From Ancistrus triradiatus (Eukaryota; Chordata; Actinopteri; Siluriformes; Loricariidae), in contig JAJAGP010000098.1 in assembly GCA_025084515.1 (NCBI GenBank), positions 348,432 to 412,431 on the forward strand: 64,000 nt of DNA, given 5' to 3'. Made by a program: the position numbers and the translations under genes. The notes beneath the pieces are model-generated. The model saw nothing but the letters and a program-made list of their open reading frames with translations, was not told the origin of the DNA and did not search any database. The first letter of the stretch is position 1; every line of letters starts with the position of its first letter. Positions 10,776 to 23,886 of this stretch are shown piece by piece.

Positions 10776-13700
10776 TTCCCTAGCGTGAGTATTCCTCCCA
10801 AGCATTGCCATGGAACAAAATTTTTTGTTTTCAAGAGGTTTTTTCCACGTATTTAATTGTGAGTGAAAATGGTTATCTCAGAAACCAGTGGCCTCTTTCA
10901 GCAGGATAACGCACAGTGCAGAACATTGTCCAGGAACGGTTTGAGGAACACGACAAAGCATTCAAGGTATTGCCCTGACCTCCAAATGACCCAGATTTGA
11001 ATCTAATTGAACATCTGTGGGATGTGCTGGACAGGAAAGTCTGATCTATGGAGACCCCATCTCAAAACCTTAAAGGATTTAAAGGATCTGTGGATAATGA
11101 TAATATGTTGGTGCTACAATCCACAGAACACCTTCAGAGGTCTTAAGGCCTTTACACACCGGGCGTGGAATTTTGCAGGCTGGCTTCAATTTATTTTTTC
11201 TTAACAAAAAAACACTACTAATCAAATGAGTCAGACATATCCGTGTATTAATCACAGACAGCGGTACCTCGGTTGTCGGCATTAATTTGTTCCGGAAGGC
11301 TCGTCGAGAACCGAAAACGACGAATATCGAGCACATTTTCCCATAATGTAAATTGAATTAGTCCGTTCCAGATCCCCAGAAAATTCACACTGTATAAGAC
11401 ATTATATACAGTCATAAGTTTGGACACCACCTCACCCAGTGTTTTTTGTTATTGAATGTGAAAAAGTAAAAGCAAGACACTTACTCTATTGATGCACTCT
11501 GGGAACTAGCTGCTAATGCTATCTGCTTAGCCTGAAAGTGATCCAGAGGACTTGGTTCTTGATTTAAAGAAAACTTGAAAAACACAGTGGAGATCTTCAA
11601 TAAGAGAGCTCTTGTGAATCTGAATCACTGAATCACTGCGTATGAATCGTGAATCGAGTTTCAGCTGTCTGTTATTCTGTAGTGACTGGTGCACCTCACA
11701 TGGGAACGAAGCCGTGATGAATATGTGCTGATAAGACAGGATAGGATAGTCCGTTTGTACAACTGTAAATCTAAGAACAAAATGAACGCCAGGTCAAAAT
11801 ACTACTAACCATCCATCAGTAACATAGGACGAGCAGTTCAATGGGGCTGTGCTTCATTCTCTGTTCAGTGTACCTCACCTCTTTAGTGGCACGTCTTCCT
11901 TTGCTGCCCATGCCTTCATGTGCTCTGAGCCGTGCAGACGTTTTGTCTGGCAGCTGTCTGACGTGAGCTGAATCCATTCCGAGAAGCGTGCAGCCTGAAA
12001 CGGAGTGATTGACATGTTCTGGACAGCTGGACTGATTAATGAGGACGAGGTTCTCCGTGTTAGAGGAAAGAGACAGTCTCTGAAGTGCCGGACACTCCCA
12101 GTTGTGAGAAAAGTAAGGAGACAGGAAGAGATGGAGCCTAAGGGTCCGGTCTCATGCAAATGTTTGGCACCCTTGGTCTAAGGCTGGGTTTGTTGGTTTG
12201 GGATTCTACTGCAGAGAGCTTCGCCATGGTACTTTAATCTGCATTACACAAATATTCCACCATAGAATTGGATCAAACTTCCCAGGAATGACTCCATTAC
12301 TCACCAACCAGTACCGGATTGGATCTACGTTTGCCTTCAGAACTGCCTTAATTCTTTTGGATTCAACAACATTCCTCAGAGATTTTGGTCCATTTTTTAC
12401 ATAATAGCATCACGTTACATCATATCATTACTGTTACAGATGCCCCGGTTATTAGTTCTGGCCAGCAACACTCTTAAGGCCTTTTCACACCAAGTAGGAT
12501 TTGTACGCAAGAAAAAATGGATATGATATTTAACGCAGTGGGACCTTCACCCCAAGTACGCTACGCTTTTTGTCTAAACCCTTTATCACCATCATTCTCC
12601 AGCCTTTTCATTTCTATTCCACCAGATCTTTTCTTTAATAATATCCATGTTTTTAGAGGCAGCCTGTTGCTCGTCCTATAAGCTCTCGATGAGCTGTTCT
12701 GCCCGGCAACCGAGCTCTGATTGGTCAGCCTGATTTTAACAATGCAGAAGTTAGAACAGGCTCCGATCAAACATTTTACGCAGCGCTTTTAAAGCTTGAC
12801 GTGCGTTTATTCGAATCGGTGTGAAAAGGCCTTTAGGTGGGGTATTCCTTGTTGCCGGGAGGGTTACCACATGATGAGGTTGCCAGTCAGTGCCCACCTT
12901 ACAGTTCTGTACAGTATACATGTTCTTCAGTTTCTTCCTCCTCAGGTGCTCCTGAGTTCCAGCGTCCTCTTGGGAGTGGGTGTGCCCCAGTTACGAATCA
13001 CTCTCTCATTCTGTCGCTCATTCTCTGTCACCCTCTCATTTGGATGCATCTTTCCTCACTCGGTGTCACTCTTTCCTACTGAGTTAGTCTCTTTAGACTC
13101 TTGTTAGATTCACACTCTCTCATTCCTGCACTCTCTGCTTACTCTGCTTTCCCACCTGATCTCTCTCACTCAGTTTCTTCTCCTCTCTCGCCCTCGTGTC
13201 CGTCTTCCCCCTCGGCACTCTCCTTGTCCCATCCTTTTCTCATCAGTTCTGTTGTCTAGCTCACCCTATCTGTCCCTCAGCCGTTCTATCCCTTTGGTAC
13301 TCTCTCAGTGACATGCACTTAATAATCCGATAACCGCAGACTCGGGCAATAATCGGATTTTCTACTTTGCAACCAGCCAATAATGTCACGGAAGGATGTG
13401 ATGTAGACTTCAAACTTATTGTTATTATTGATAATAATATTTTATTCTAATTTTCACTGCATTTTAGAATGTCCCCAAAAAGTGCTGCGTTAAATTTCAG
13501 GGTTGCCAGATCCTGCAGATGCATTCGGGCTGTGCAGCAGCTCTGTCAGTAGAGCAGTGGACTAACCATTTTGGTTTCAGACACACCCAGTCTCAGTGCC
13601 GCTGTCCCAGTGATAAGATGTGCCGAATCTGCTGTTGCCTCAGTGGCTCTAAAGTTTCACTTCATTTTCAGTTATTGCATGTCTTTATATTTTACTTACT

Positions 13701-16700
13701 GCATGTGTTTATTGATGTTATGCATTGTATTATGTTCCTTTGCTTTATTCTTGCTTTTAATTATTAATTATGTACGAATATAGGGTCGGGAACGGATGAA
13801 TCCTATTTACATTACTTCTTGTGGGAAACTTTGATTCCAACTTCAAACAAATCGGACTTTGAACGTCCTTCAGGAGCTAATTAAGTACAAGTTCTGAGGT
13901 TGGACTGTATATCTAAACTCCTTGGTTTCCGATGCATTCAACGTACGATTGATGTTTTCGGCATGTAACCACATCGTGAATGGGGGAGCACCCCCCATTT
14001 AGAAACAAGCCCCAAAAACCTGCAACCCTCAACTAGGTTACCAATATTTGTAAGCGACTTTATAGACAGAAAACCTAAAGTCGCTTTGAATAAGCAGACC
14101 TGGCAACTAGCTGCTTCTGGGACAGCTGTGTGCTCGGTTACATCTTAGAAAACCGATTGAGATCAGAGTAAGGGAATACATGCTCTGAGAAATGCGATTA
14201 CTGAACTAAAATCCAGCTTGCTCAGTACCTGTGATAACTGTGGTGGATGTTTTTCCAAACGTGGGAGAACAAAGTCACACAGACACTGGTGCTGGAATAG
14301 AGTAGTAGACAACTTTTATTATCTGCGCGCGCAGAGATCAACTCACATACAGCAATGACTGAGCACTTGTATGAGAGTGGATAAAGGAGGTAGAAGGCTT
14401 CCCCCTTTTAACTGGTTCATTTACTTGCAGGTTTAAGCATACAGGAAAGCTGTATAAGCAACTCATTAATCACAAGCTGGGTCTCCTGCCCAGAGATAAA
14501 AAGCAGAGATAAAAACAACAAGATTCTGTGTACCAACATATAGACAGATAACGATCTTTATGATGGAGGGGTCAGGGTCTCGCTGTTGTCTCTGTAACTC
14601 CTTCTTTTATGGCCTGCTGCTGACCCTGGGGGCACGTCTGTGTTTTGTATATGTTTTCAACAAGTCATTGGAAAGAATCATTACACACAGTGTTCCACAG
14701 CTATAGGATTACATAAGTTTAGGATTACTTACATTTTACTTTACTATGCAGTAGGATTAAATACTAAGATATTAAAATTTCTCCAACAATAACTTCCCTC
14801 TCCTCCTCCGGTTTCACTAAGCACGCATTTCTAACGAATCTTTCCCAACGAGGACACAGGAACCTACAGCGACTCTTCTTATTGGACTAACTGTTCCAAC
14901 TCACTCATTCCTTTTTATACTGCTATTTTATATGCTGTAGTTTTTTTATTCTCTATTTTATAATACTCTTAGCCTGTATATTATTCTATTCTAATTTTAA
15001 ATAGTGTATTTTCTTTACATATATTCATTAATTCTGATATATAACATCTAGGCTGCTCAAGGAGGTCTGGTCCCTGTTTGAGTCTTGGTTGTTCTAAGTT
15101 TTGTAACATTTGGGGAGTTTTTCCTTGCCAGTGTCGCCTCAGGCTTGCTCGACTAGGACTTTGAGCCGATATATTGAAGCAATGCTGTGTTGTAGAAAGC
15201 GCTATAGAAATAAATATGACTTGACTTTCCTCAGAATTCTTATGATTTCTAGACCTTAATCCGATCTCAGAAGTCAGAGCATGCTGTCTGCATGACCACG
15301 TGTAGAATCGCATAGTTGCAGAAATCCGATGATCGGATCATTAAGTGCATGTAAACGCCCTCGATGTCTTGCTCCTACTCCCACTCACTCTGCTCCACTC
15401 TCACTCTGGCGCTCACTCTCTCCCCGTCACGTATTCGCTCAGCTCTTCCTGGCTCCGTGTCTCCTCCGAGTGATGTGGATGAGAGAGTTTAAATCGTTTC
15501 ATCGCCGTCTCATCAGGGAGCTGATTAACGAGGACGAAGAATCCATAAATATGAATTATCAATAATTATTTTATGCCGGCCGATCTTTTTTAAATGAGAC
15601 GAAATGAACTCCGTGTAGCCGTTCAGCGGCGGTTTGCCTTCGCGTCGGTGTGTGTGTCGTACCGCAGTGCTGCAGAGGGCCTCTCATGGCTCTTGTAATC
15701 GTCTAACCTTCCTGATTAGAGCAGTGTTAGCGAGCCCGTGTGTTCCTGCTGGGCCCGCTCAGTATGGACCTAAGCAGTGTGTTTATACGCCTGTGTGTGT
15801 GCACTGTGGTGCATTTCCACTGTAACCTAATCAGCAGCTCTGGGATCAGTTCACGCTCAGGCTCTCCGATTGAGTTACAGATGCTTCTAGGAGCTTGTGT
15901 GTGTGTGTTTGATAGAAACGCTCCATTTTGTTAACGCTTCGTTTGTGTAAGAGTGGAGAACAGAGGTGCTTAATGATCATTGTGGGCATGAGAGAGACGA
16001 CCATGAGAGAGCTGAGCCCTCGGTACTGCCCCGTATGCCTGTGGGAGAAGGTAAGCCAGAGTGTGGGTGGTAATTTGTGTAATAGTGCCAGGCTGTATGA
16101 TGGGTAACCGCAACGGTTTGAAATGGTAGCAAAACGTGTTCATAAATGTGAATGAGCAGCGCTCTGCTCTGTAAGTAATCTCACATGTGCTTTTTGTAAA
16201 CAGCACGATGGCTTCAGTGCCTAAGACGTCCAGTAGAAAGGTTGGGAGATCAAATAAACCATCTCTGTTCAACTTAGTTGGCAGTGGAACAGTGGTGGCT
16301 CAGGGATTAAAATCTATTCAGTTTGACAGAGGAAAGGTTCAAAACAGTGTTGGATCCCAGGCTACCTTAATCCTTAACTGTAGGCATGATCAAGAAAGCA
16401 TCAGAATGGGGGAAGAAAGGTGATTTAAAAGCGCTTTGAACTGGCATTGGAGGTTTGGGTGCCATGGGACCGTGGTAGCCTAGCGGGTACGGTACTGTGA
16501 CTAATGGACCAAAGGGTCCAGGTTCAAATCCACACCGCTGCCCAAGCTGCCACTGTTGGGTCCTTGAGCACACCCTTAACCCACAATTTGGGCTTGGAAT
16601 TTAAGACCTGTAAAATCAATGTAAGTTGCTCTGGTAAGGGCGTCTCTAAATGCTGTAAATTCTGGTGCTAGGGCGGGCTGTTCTGAGCATTTCATCAACT

Positions 16701-19700
16701 AGCTGATCTACTGGATTCTACATCACAGCACTCGCTCTAGGGTTTAACAGGAGCAGTTCAAAACAGAAAAATATCAGTTTCTCTGGGTGCAATGCCTCAT
16801 CGAGGTCAGAGAATGGTCAGACACACAATTGTTTGAAGAACTTACCTATGGGCCTAGAGCCGCGAAGGACCACAACCGGTTGCCACTCCTGTCAGTTAGA
16901 ACAGGCAACTGAACGTTCCCCCAAACTGAATAGAAGATGGAAAATGGTCCTGATGGGGTCCTCGATTTCTGCTGCGACATTTCGGATGTGATTAGAATTT
17001 TTTTGGCGTAAACAACACAAAGCAGGGATCCATCCTGATCGATCACGTTTCAGGGCTGGTGGTGCTTGGCGCACTCTGGGCTCCTTATACCCTTTGCAGT
17101 ATGCAATCAGTGCAGTAGGGTCCTTTCCTCCGATCCAATAACTCCATACTGGCTCTCTCCGTCTTACCTCAGTAAGTAATGAATCTCATTTAAAAAAGGC
17201 AGCGTTTGATGTTCTGCTGTCCACCGGCCATTCCTGATTGAATTATAGCTGTAATTAGCATAGTAAATGCAGGTCATTGGAATAATGGCCATCATACAAA
17301 TTGTACCGTCTTGTGCGACGTTTGGGCGCCCTGGTCCAGTATTGATTTTCTAAATTATTGAATTTTGTAAGTGACTAATGAAGTAACTGAACATCTGCGG
17401 AAAATTTAGACGAGACGTACCATATAGAAGTGATGCAACACAATCAAATTGTGTTTTTATGACACGTCATAAATAACCATTATATTATTGGTAACTTATA
17501 CCAGTGATTCCTCGCCTGCCCCGACACACGTGCACGTCTTTGCTTCCAAACTCCACTGGAATTTATTTTAAACATTGTGATTCAACAAAACTTCTATGTC
17601 TTATCAAACAAAACACAATAAAGGGATAAATCATGTCTACAGTGGAATTACTGAGTGACTGAGGTGTTTCTGGCTCAGACACGCTTCATTCTTTTGCCTG
17701 GCTGCACCCATGATTACAGATTGTTTGTGTAAAGCCTCTGAAGATTGTGAAATTATTCCAAAAGGGACAAGGAAACAAGGAAAACGGTGTTTTCTGGCTT
17801 GTCCCCCATTCGGTGAGATGGTTTTTCTACCCGTCTTTATCAAGAAGGGTTCTGGCTGGAGAGTCAAAGTGGAGCCGGAGCTTCTAATAGATTTCGGCCA
17901 CATTTTCAGTTTGGACTTTTCAGCCTATCAAAATGATAAAACACACTGGACTTATTACATCATTCTGAAATATGAAATAGTTGTTGATAAAAGTATAGTG
18001 GAACATCGGAATTCAAACCTAATTCGTTCCGAAAGGCCATTCAAATTCGTATTTGTTTGAAGTCGGAATCTAATTTCCTCATAAGAAGTAAAGTAAATAG
18101 GATTCATTGCTTCCCGACCACCAAAAGATTGTTTTTACGCCTATATTTGTATGTAATTAATGATTAAAAGCATGAATAAAGCAAAATAATGTATTACATT
18201 GCATAAAATCAATAGACCTACACTGCCGGTGTCCCAGTATTGCTTCCTCTCACCTGTCTCACATGTCCTTAATCACATCCTCTGCTATTTAAACCCCTTG
18301 TGTGCAGCAGTTGAAGCGTTCAGAGTTTTTGTGCTCTTCAAGCCTTTGTTCTCTAATCTCTGTTCATTCTCTCTCTCTCTCTGCTCAATCCTGACATTAA
18401 ACTTTAAACCAGTGTCTGAAGTGTCTGGAATTTCAGTGCTGTGAAAGTTTTTGGACATGAAAAGATCATCCGTAAACACAGGAATTAGTTGGGAGCTTTG
18501 TACTGACTTGCTGCTGCTACAGTCTTTGCTTGTCTTTCCAGTAGATTTTGGAACATGACTGTGAGGTCAGGCCCTGATATTGGACATGGAGCGTGGATTT
18601 AGTTTTAGGAGGCCAGGGCAGAACGTTGTTGAGGAAACCTACCACAGATTGTTTCCTGACATCCTGTTGTGAAGCTGTTAGCTGGGACTACATTTGAAAT
18701 GACAGAGGAGTAGTGTCTTCATACTTTTGCCAATATAGTAACAGGGTGTATGTAATGGAGCACTGAGTGTATAGCGGGCCTGTATTTGGGGGGTGTTTCC
18801 AGCTTCGCGGCCCTTCAGGGTAGTTTGTTTCATTATGCCCGTCGATTATGCACACATTTAAGTTCAGTAAAATCAACTGTGTGTGTGTGTGTGTGTGTGT
18901 CAGACAGCATTCATAAGAGGAAATGTAAAGCGTATCTCTCCTGGTGTCCCGTGTACCGGAACTCGATTATACCGACAGAATACACTCCGGTGTGTTAACA
19001 GGAAGACACACCGCTTGCTCAGAACCTGAGAAAAACTGCCAAGGGTTTTTTGTTGGCAGTTTGTGTCGCTCAGATCGAGGACGTTTGTGAGCTCGTGATG
19101 TGATACTGACCAGTGGTTTGTTAATTACTGTCCTGGGGAGGGCAGACTGCCGGTGAAGCCCCAGAGCTGCTTTTGTTTAATGGCATCAGTCAGAGTAAGT
19201 AAAGTAAGTAAGTGGCGGATGTGGAGTGTTGAAGTGTCCATGGGGGCTTGAAGGGGCTTTGAAGTGTCCAGAGTGGTTCCCAATTTTTTCCCTGGAGCCC
19301 CTCCCTAGAGTATCCCCCCCCCCCCCCCAGTATTCCCCCCCCATTTGCAAAAATTCATTCCTTTCATAGCTTTTTTGTTCCTTTTTTCATTTTTTCAAAA
19401 ATAGTATTTTGACAAACTCAGAGCACCTCAGAGCAGACAAAGCCTCAGGCACCCCCTGTGATGTTTGGTGCCATTTTTGATGTCTTTTAACTCTGGACTT
19501 TGCAGCTGTATAAATATTATTCGTAAATATTATTTGTCATGCTTTGATGTTTTAATGTTAGTTTGTTTTGTGCATGGACACTTTTAGGTGTCATCATTTT
19601 CTCTGCCCAGAAGCAACGTGAAATGATAAAGTTTGTACTCGGCTTAACACTACAAGCTCCGTGCCGCTTCAGCTACATAAACCTAGAAGGGCCGAGCGCC

Positions 19701-20728
19701 GGTCATGTGACCGCTGTGACTTCTTACTAGTAGCTCTGTGCTGGATTTAGTTACTTAAAGGTTTGAAGCGTTTAAAGGGGATACTGCCTTACCTGTTTTG
19801 GAAATTAGTGTTTCTTCAACTGGGCTCGTTCCCTCTTGGTTGTGTGCAGCCAGTGAGCTGTGTTTATTTATGTTTATATTCCATCATGACCATTTATATT
19901 TTGGTTCTACAATGTGTGTGTGATTGTTAATGTGTGTCTGCGACTGAAGATCCATGGAGTTGTGTCTCTGCTGGAGGGAGTGGTGTGTATAAGAGTTCGG
20001 ATGATGTGTAGACGCTAGTTATACTTGTGGCGTTACATATTTTTACATTACAGTAGCATAAATAGACTATGTGACTATGGAAATGTCTGGTCAACGTCCA
20101 GTCCGGTCTCGCAGAACCCAACGCGGTTGTTAAACGTTCTACCTGTACGTACGAGTGCTGATTTAAAATGTCATTGTGCAGTTGTGGAAACGAATACTGT
20201 GTGTACGGGCCCTAATGAATGATGTACGAGCGCTGGAGTGGGTTTATTAGAATAAACATGATGGGTTCATGCTGTGCTGCAGTGCCAGCGCTCTGTGTGT
20301 GTGTGTGTGTGTGTTAAGCTACAGCGCTGGTGCTCTCTGCTCATCTGCAGAACTTGCATTGCCTCCTGTCTGATTGAGCTTTTCAGTAATGCAGAACTCT
20401 GCTGCTGTTTGAGTGTGCTGGAAGGACAGCGGCAGATGTGTGTAGTTTGTGGGTGTGTATTTGTGGTTTTGTTTACTGACCGGTGGCTACTTTTAGGACT
20501 TGTGTGACAACCTGATGATGTTTTAGCTCATGCATCACAGGTGGATAAAAACACACGATGTCTGTGATTATTACTCAAACCGATTAACGAGGTATTTGTT
20601 TCATAATGCTTATGTATGTGAACCTCAGGCAAATTAGTCAGCTTGTTATGCACTCCTACACACAACCTGTACATCAGCCTTCAGATGTCACGCACCATCC
20701 ATCATCCAATTCTGCTCTGTTCTGATCT

Positions 20729-20770
<42 letters not shown>

Positions 20771-22421
20771 CTGCTATTCCTCACCATGCCTCAGTTTCCT
20801 TAGTCAGTGCCTGTGCGCTCGCTAGAATAAGCGTCTTTCCCCAGGAGGCTCGAGCCACCGGTTCAGCGTGCACTAAGCGCCCCAGAAGCAATGCTTTCTG
20901 GGAAACGTGCCTGTTCACAGACGTGTGCACTGAGCAGCAGAGAAAGTCTCACCTCCTTCCTTCCCTTTAGCTTTTGATAGATCTGATAGAGGTGTTTTTA
21001 AATACGGATGAAATAAAGTGCTAATGAGGCAGGTGTACGTTTGAAGTCCACAACAAAGCGAGTAAGGATGCTGGGAAATCGTTTAGCTGCTTCAGATGCT
21101 GTGTTTGTGTAATTGATCATACATTTGCATTGTTATTACTCGTTAGTGTCACCGTTATGGTAATGCCAGCGCTCACGTTTCGCGTCGCTTGTCATGTGTT
21201 GCGATTCTTCTGCCTGCAAGGAGATTCTGTGATAGGCCCTGGACCCCCAACGACCCTGGCAATGGGACAAAAATGTAGAAATGTATAAGTACTAGTACTC
21301 TATATCACTAATAAGTTAAGCACCAATTAATGTCCATTCGATCAATGTTTGTGCACCTTAACAGCCGAGGTCTAAATTGTAATAGGAAATAAAAGTCTCT
21401 GTTTTAACCCCGGATGTTTGAGCCATAAACAGCCAATGAACTCTGCGGATCCACGAGCAGAGGCGGGAGTTTAAGAGCAAGAAGTCCTTATTGGTCCAGC
21501 TCATTAGCGCCCATTTGTTCTAGAGACTGTTGTAATTTGGTTGATGTGTTTAGAGACTTTTTTGTGCAAGTTCCTCGTGTTTGTGTGGATGTCGTTCCTC
21601 TACTTATTTGCACCAAGCTGTACAGTGGTGCTTGAAAGTTTGTGAACCCTTTAGAATGTTCTATATTTCTGCATAAATATGATCTAAAACATCATCAGAT
21701 TTTCACACAAGTCCTAAAAGTAGATAAAGAGAACCAGTTACACACATGAGACAAAAATATTATACTTGGTCATTTAGTTATTGAGGAAAATGATCCAATA
21801 TTACATATTAGTGAGTGGCAAAAGTATGTGAACCTCTAGAATTAGCAGTTAGTTTGAAGGTGAAATCAGTCAGGTGTTTTCAATCAATGGGATGCCAATC
21901 AGGTGTGAGGGGACACCCTGTTTTATTTAAAGAACAGGGATCTATCAAAGTCTGCTCTTCACAACACACGTTTGTGGAAGTGTATCATGGTATGAACAAA
22001 GGAGATTTCTGAGGAGCTCAGAATAAGAGTAGCTGATGCTCATCAGGCTGGAAAAGGTTACAAAACCATCTCTAAAGAGTTTGGACTCCACCAATCCACA
22101 GTCAGACAGATTGTGTGCAAATGGAGGAAATTCAAGACCATTGTTACCCTCCCCAGGAGTGGTCGCCCAACAAAGATCACTCCAAGAGCAAGGAGTGTAA
22201 TAGTTGGCGAGGTCACAAAGGAGTCCAGGGTAACTTCTAAGCAACTGAAGGCCTCTCTCACATTGGCTAATGTTAATGTTCATAGGTCACTCTCTGGCCT
22301 TCCCTCCCTCAGACATGGGCAATTGTGTCAGTGACACCCAAACTGGCCAGAAGGCACCGCTGGTACTCAAACTTGGGTGACCATGGTGATGGACTTGCGA
22401 ATTGTCGCTGCATCACTGAAT

Positions 22422-22488
<67 letters not shown>

Positions 22489-22561
22489 GGCTGATTTGGA
22501 CTGCTGCTATATTTAGGCTTGACTGAGTCTGTGAGTGACTCATCATGGCTGCTCATATTCT

Positions 22562-22605
<44 letters not shown>

Positions 22606-23847
22606 ACCTAGTTAGCCATGATTTGGTCGTGTTGTGTTGGTGCTTGGATGGGGGGGGCAGGTGAAGGCTGGGTTCAGACTCAGGCCGAGCGGCTGCCCTC
22701 TGCCAGTCCAGCTGATTTTTGATTGATTGTTTGTTTGTTTGTTTGCTTGTTGTTTACTCCTCCTGTGGTTTCAGGATTCACCCCGAGTGTCACCCTCAGA
22801 TAAGCACCAGTAAACACACTGTACCGCTCTGTGTCGAGCGTCCGTGTGTGTTTGTGTAAGCAGTGATGCTTACTGACTCATTACGAATATTAAACACCAC
22901 ACAGTATGCGCTGCAATATTTATAAAGTCAGTCAAACCGATTCCCCTGTGGATCGCTGTATTAACATCGACTTACACAGTCATTCCTGATCAAGATTGCA
23001 GTTAATTGAAAGTTCAGATTTCAGTTTTATTTTGGCGTTGTGTAGTTCAGACTTACAGTACTGTGCAAAAGTCTTAGGCCACCATTAGTTTAGATATACC
23101 ATTGTTTTAGCAATAGGTTAATGACCATATATAATTATCTCTTAATTAGAAAATAACCATAAAAGAAAGGAAATCTGTATGCACTATTTAAAAAATCAGG
23201 AAGAAACAGCTTCTATAGGCTACAGTGGTCAGTATTTACTGTGACCTCCCCTTAGACAGCATCTGACAGCTTCATAGTCCGAAGAAGTTTGATCAGGAGT
23301 CTTTTTGGAAGGGTAGCACCCAAAGAACCATTTTTTCAGAAGGGGAACAGGGTGAAAAGACTGAGATATGCTAAAGCTCACTAATTTTGGAATGAAGATC
23401 CTTGGGAAAGAGGATTATGGAGTGACAAATTCAAGTTTGAAATTTTCAGGTCCGATCGTTGACAATTTATATATGCTCATTATAGCATTGCTACAACAAC
23501 AAACCTAGTGGTGGCCTAAGACTTTTGCACAGTACTGTATATACCATTTCAGATGCAGCAGCTGATGTCACTGAAAGTATATAGATGTTTGGATATACAG
23601 GAACCAGGTAGGAGGATTTCCATAGGACATCATGGACATAGGCTCCGATTAGTAAATATATTTATAAGAACTTACCTGACTACAGAATTACCCAGAATGC
23701 ACTTCACTGGAAACCTGATTTCTATTGTGTATAATGTGTCAGGTTAAAAAAATAAGGCTTTGGTGCTACAGCTGGTCTGCAGAGAAAATAAGGCAATTTG
23801 CTTTCCACTGGGTCTCGGCAGGGTTGCAGCCTCAGCACTTCCACTTC

Positions 23848-23886
<39 letters not shown>

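Noticed and set aside
17710..18060. 116-codon open frame on the + strand
   Set aside because: Its end is inside a MITE, there is no splice or promoter support, and no family resemblance. Kept only as a remark in the intron entry.
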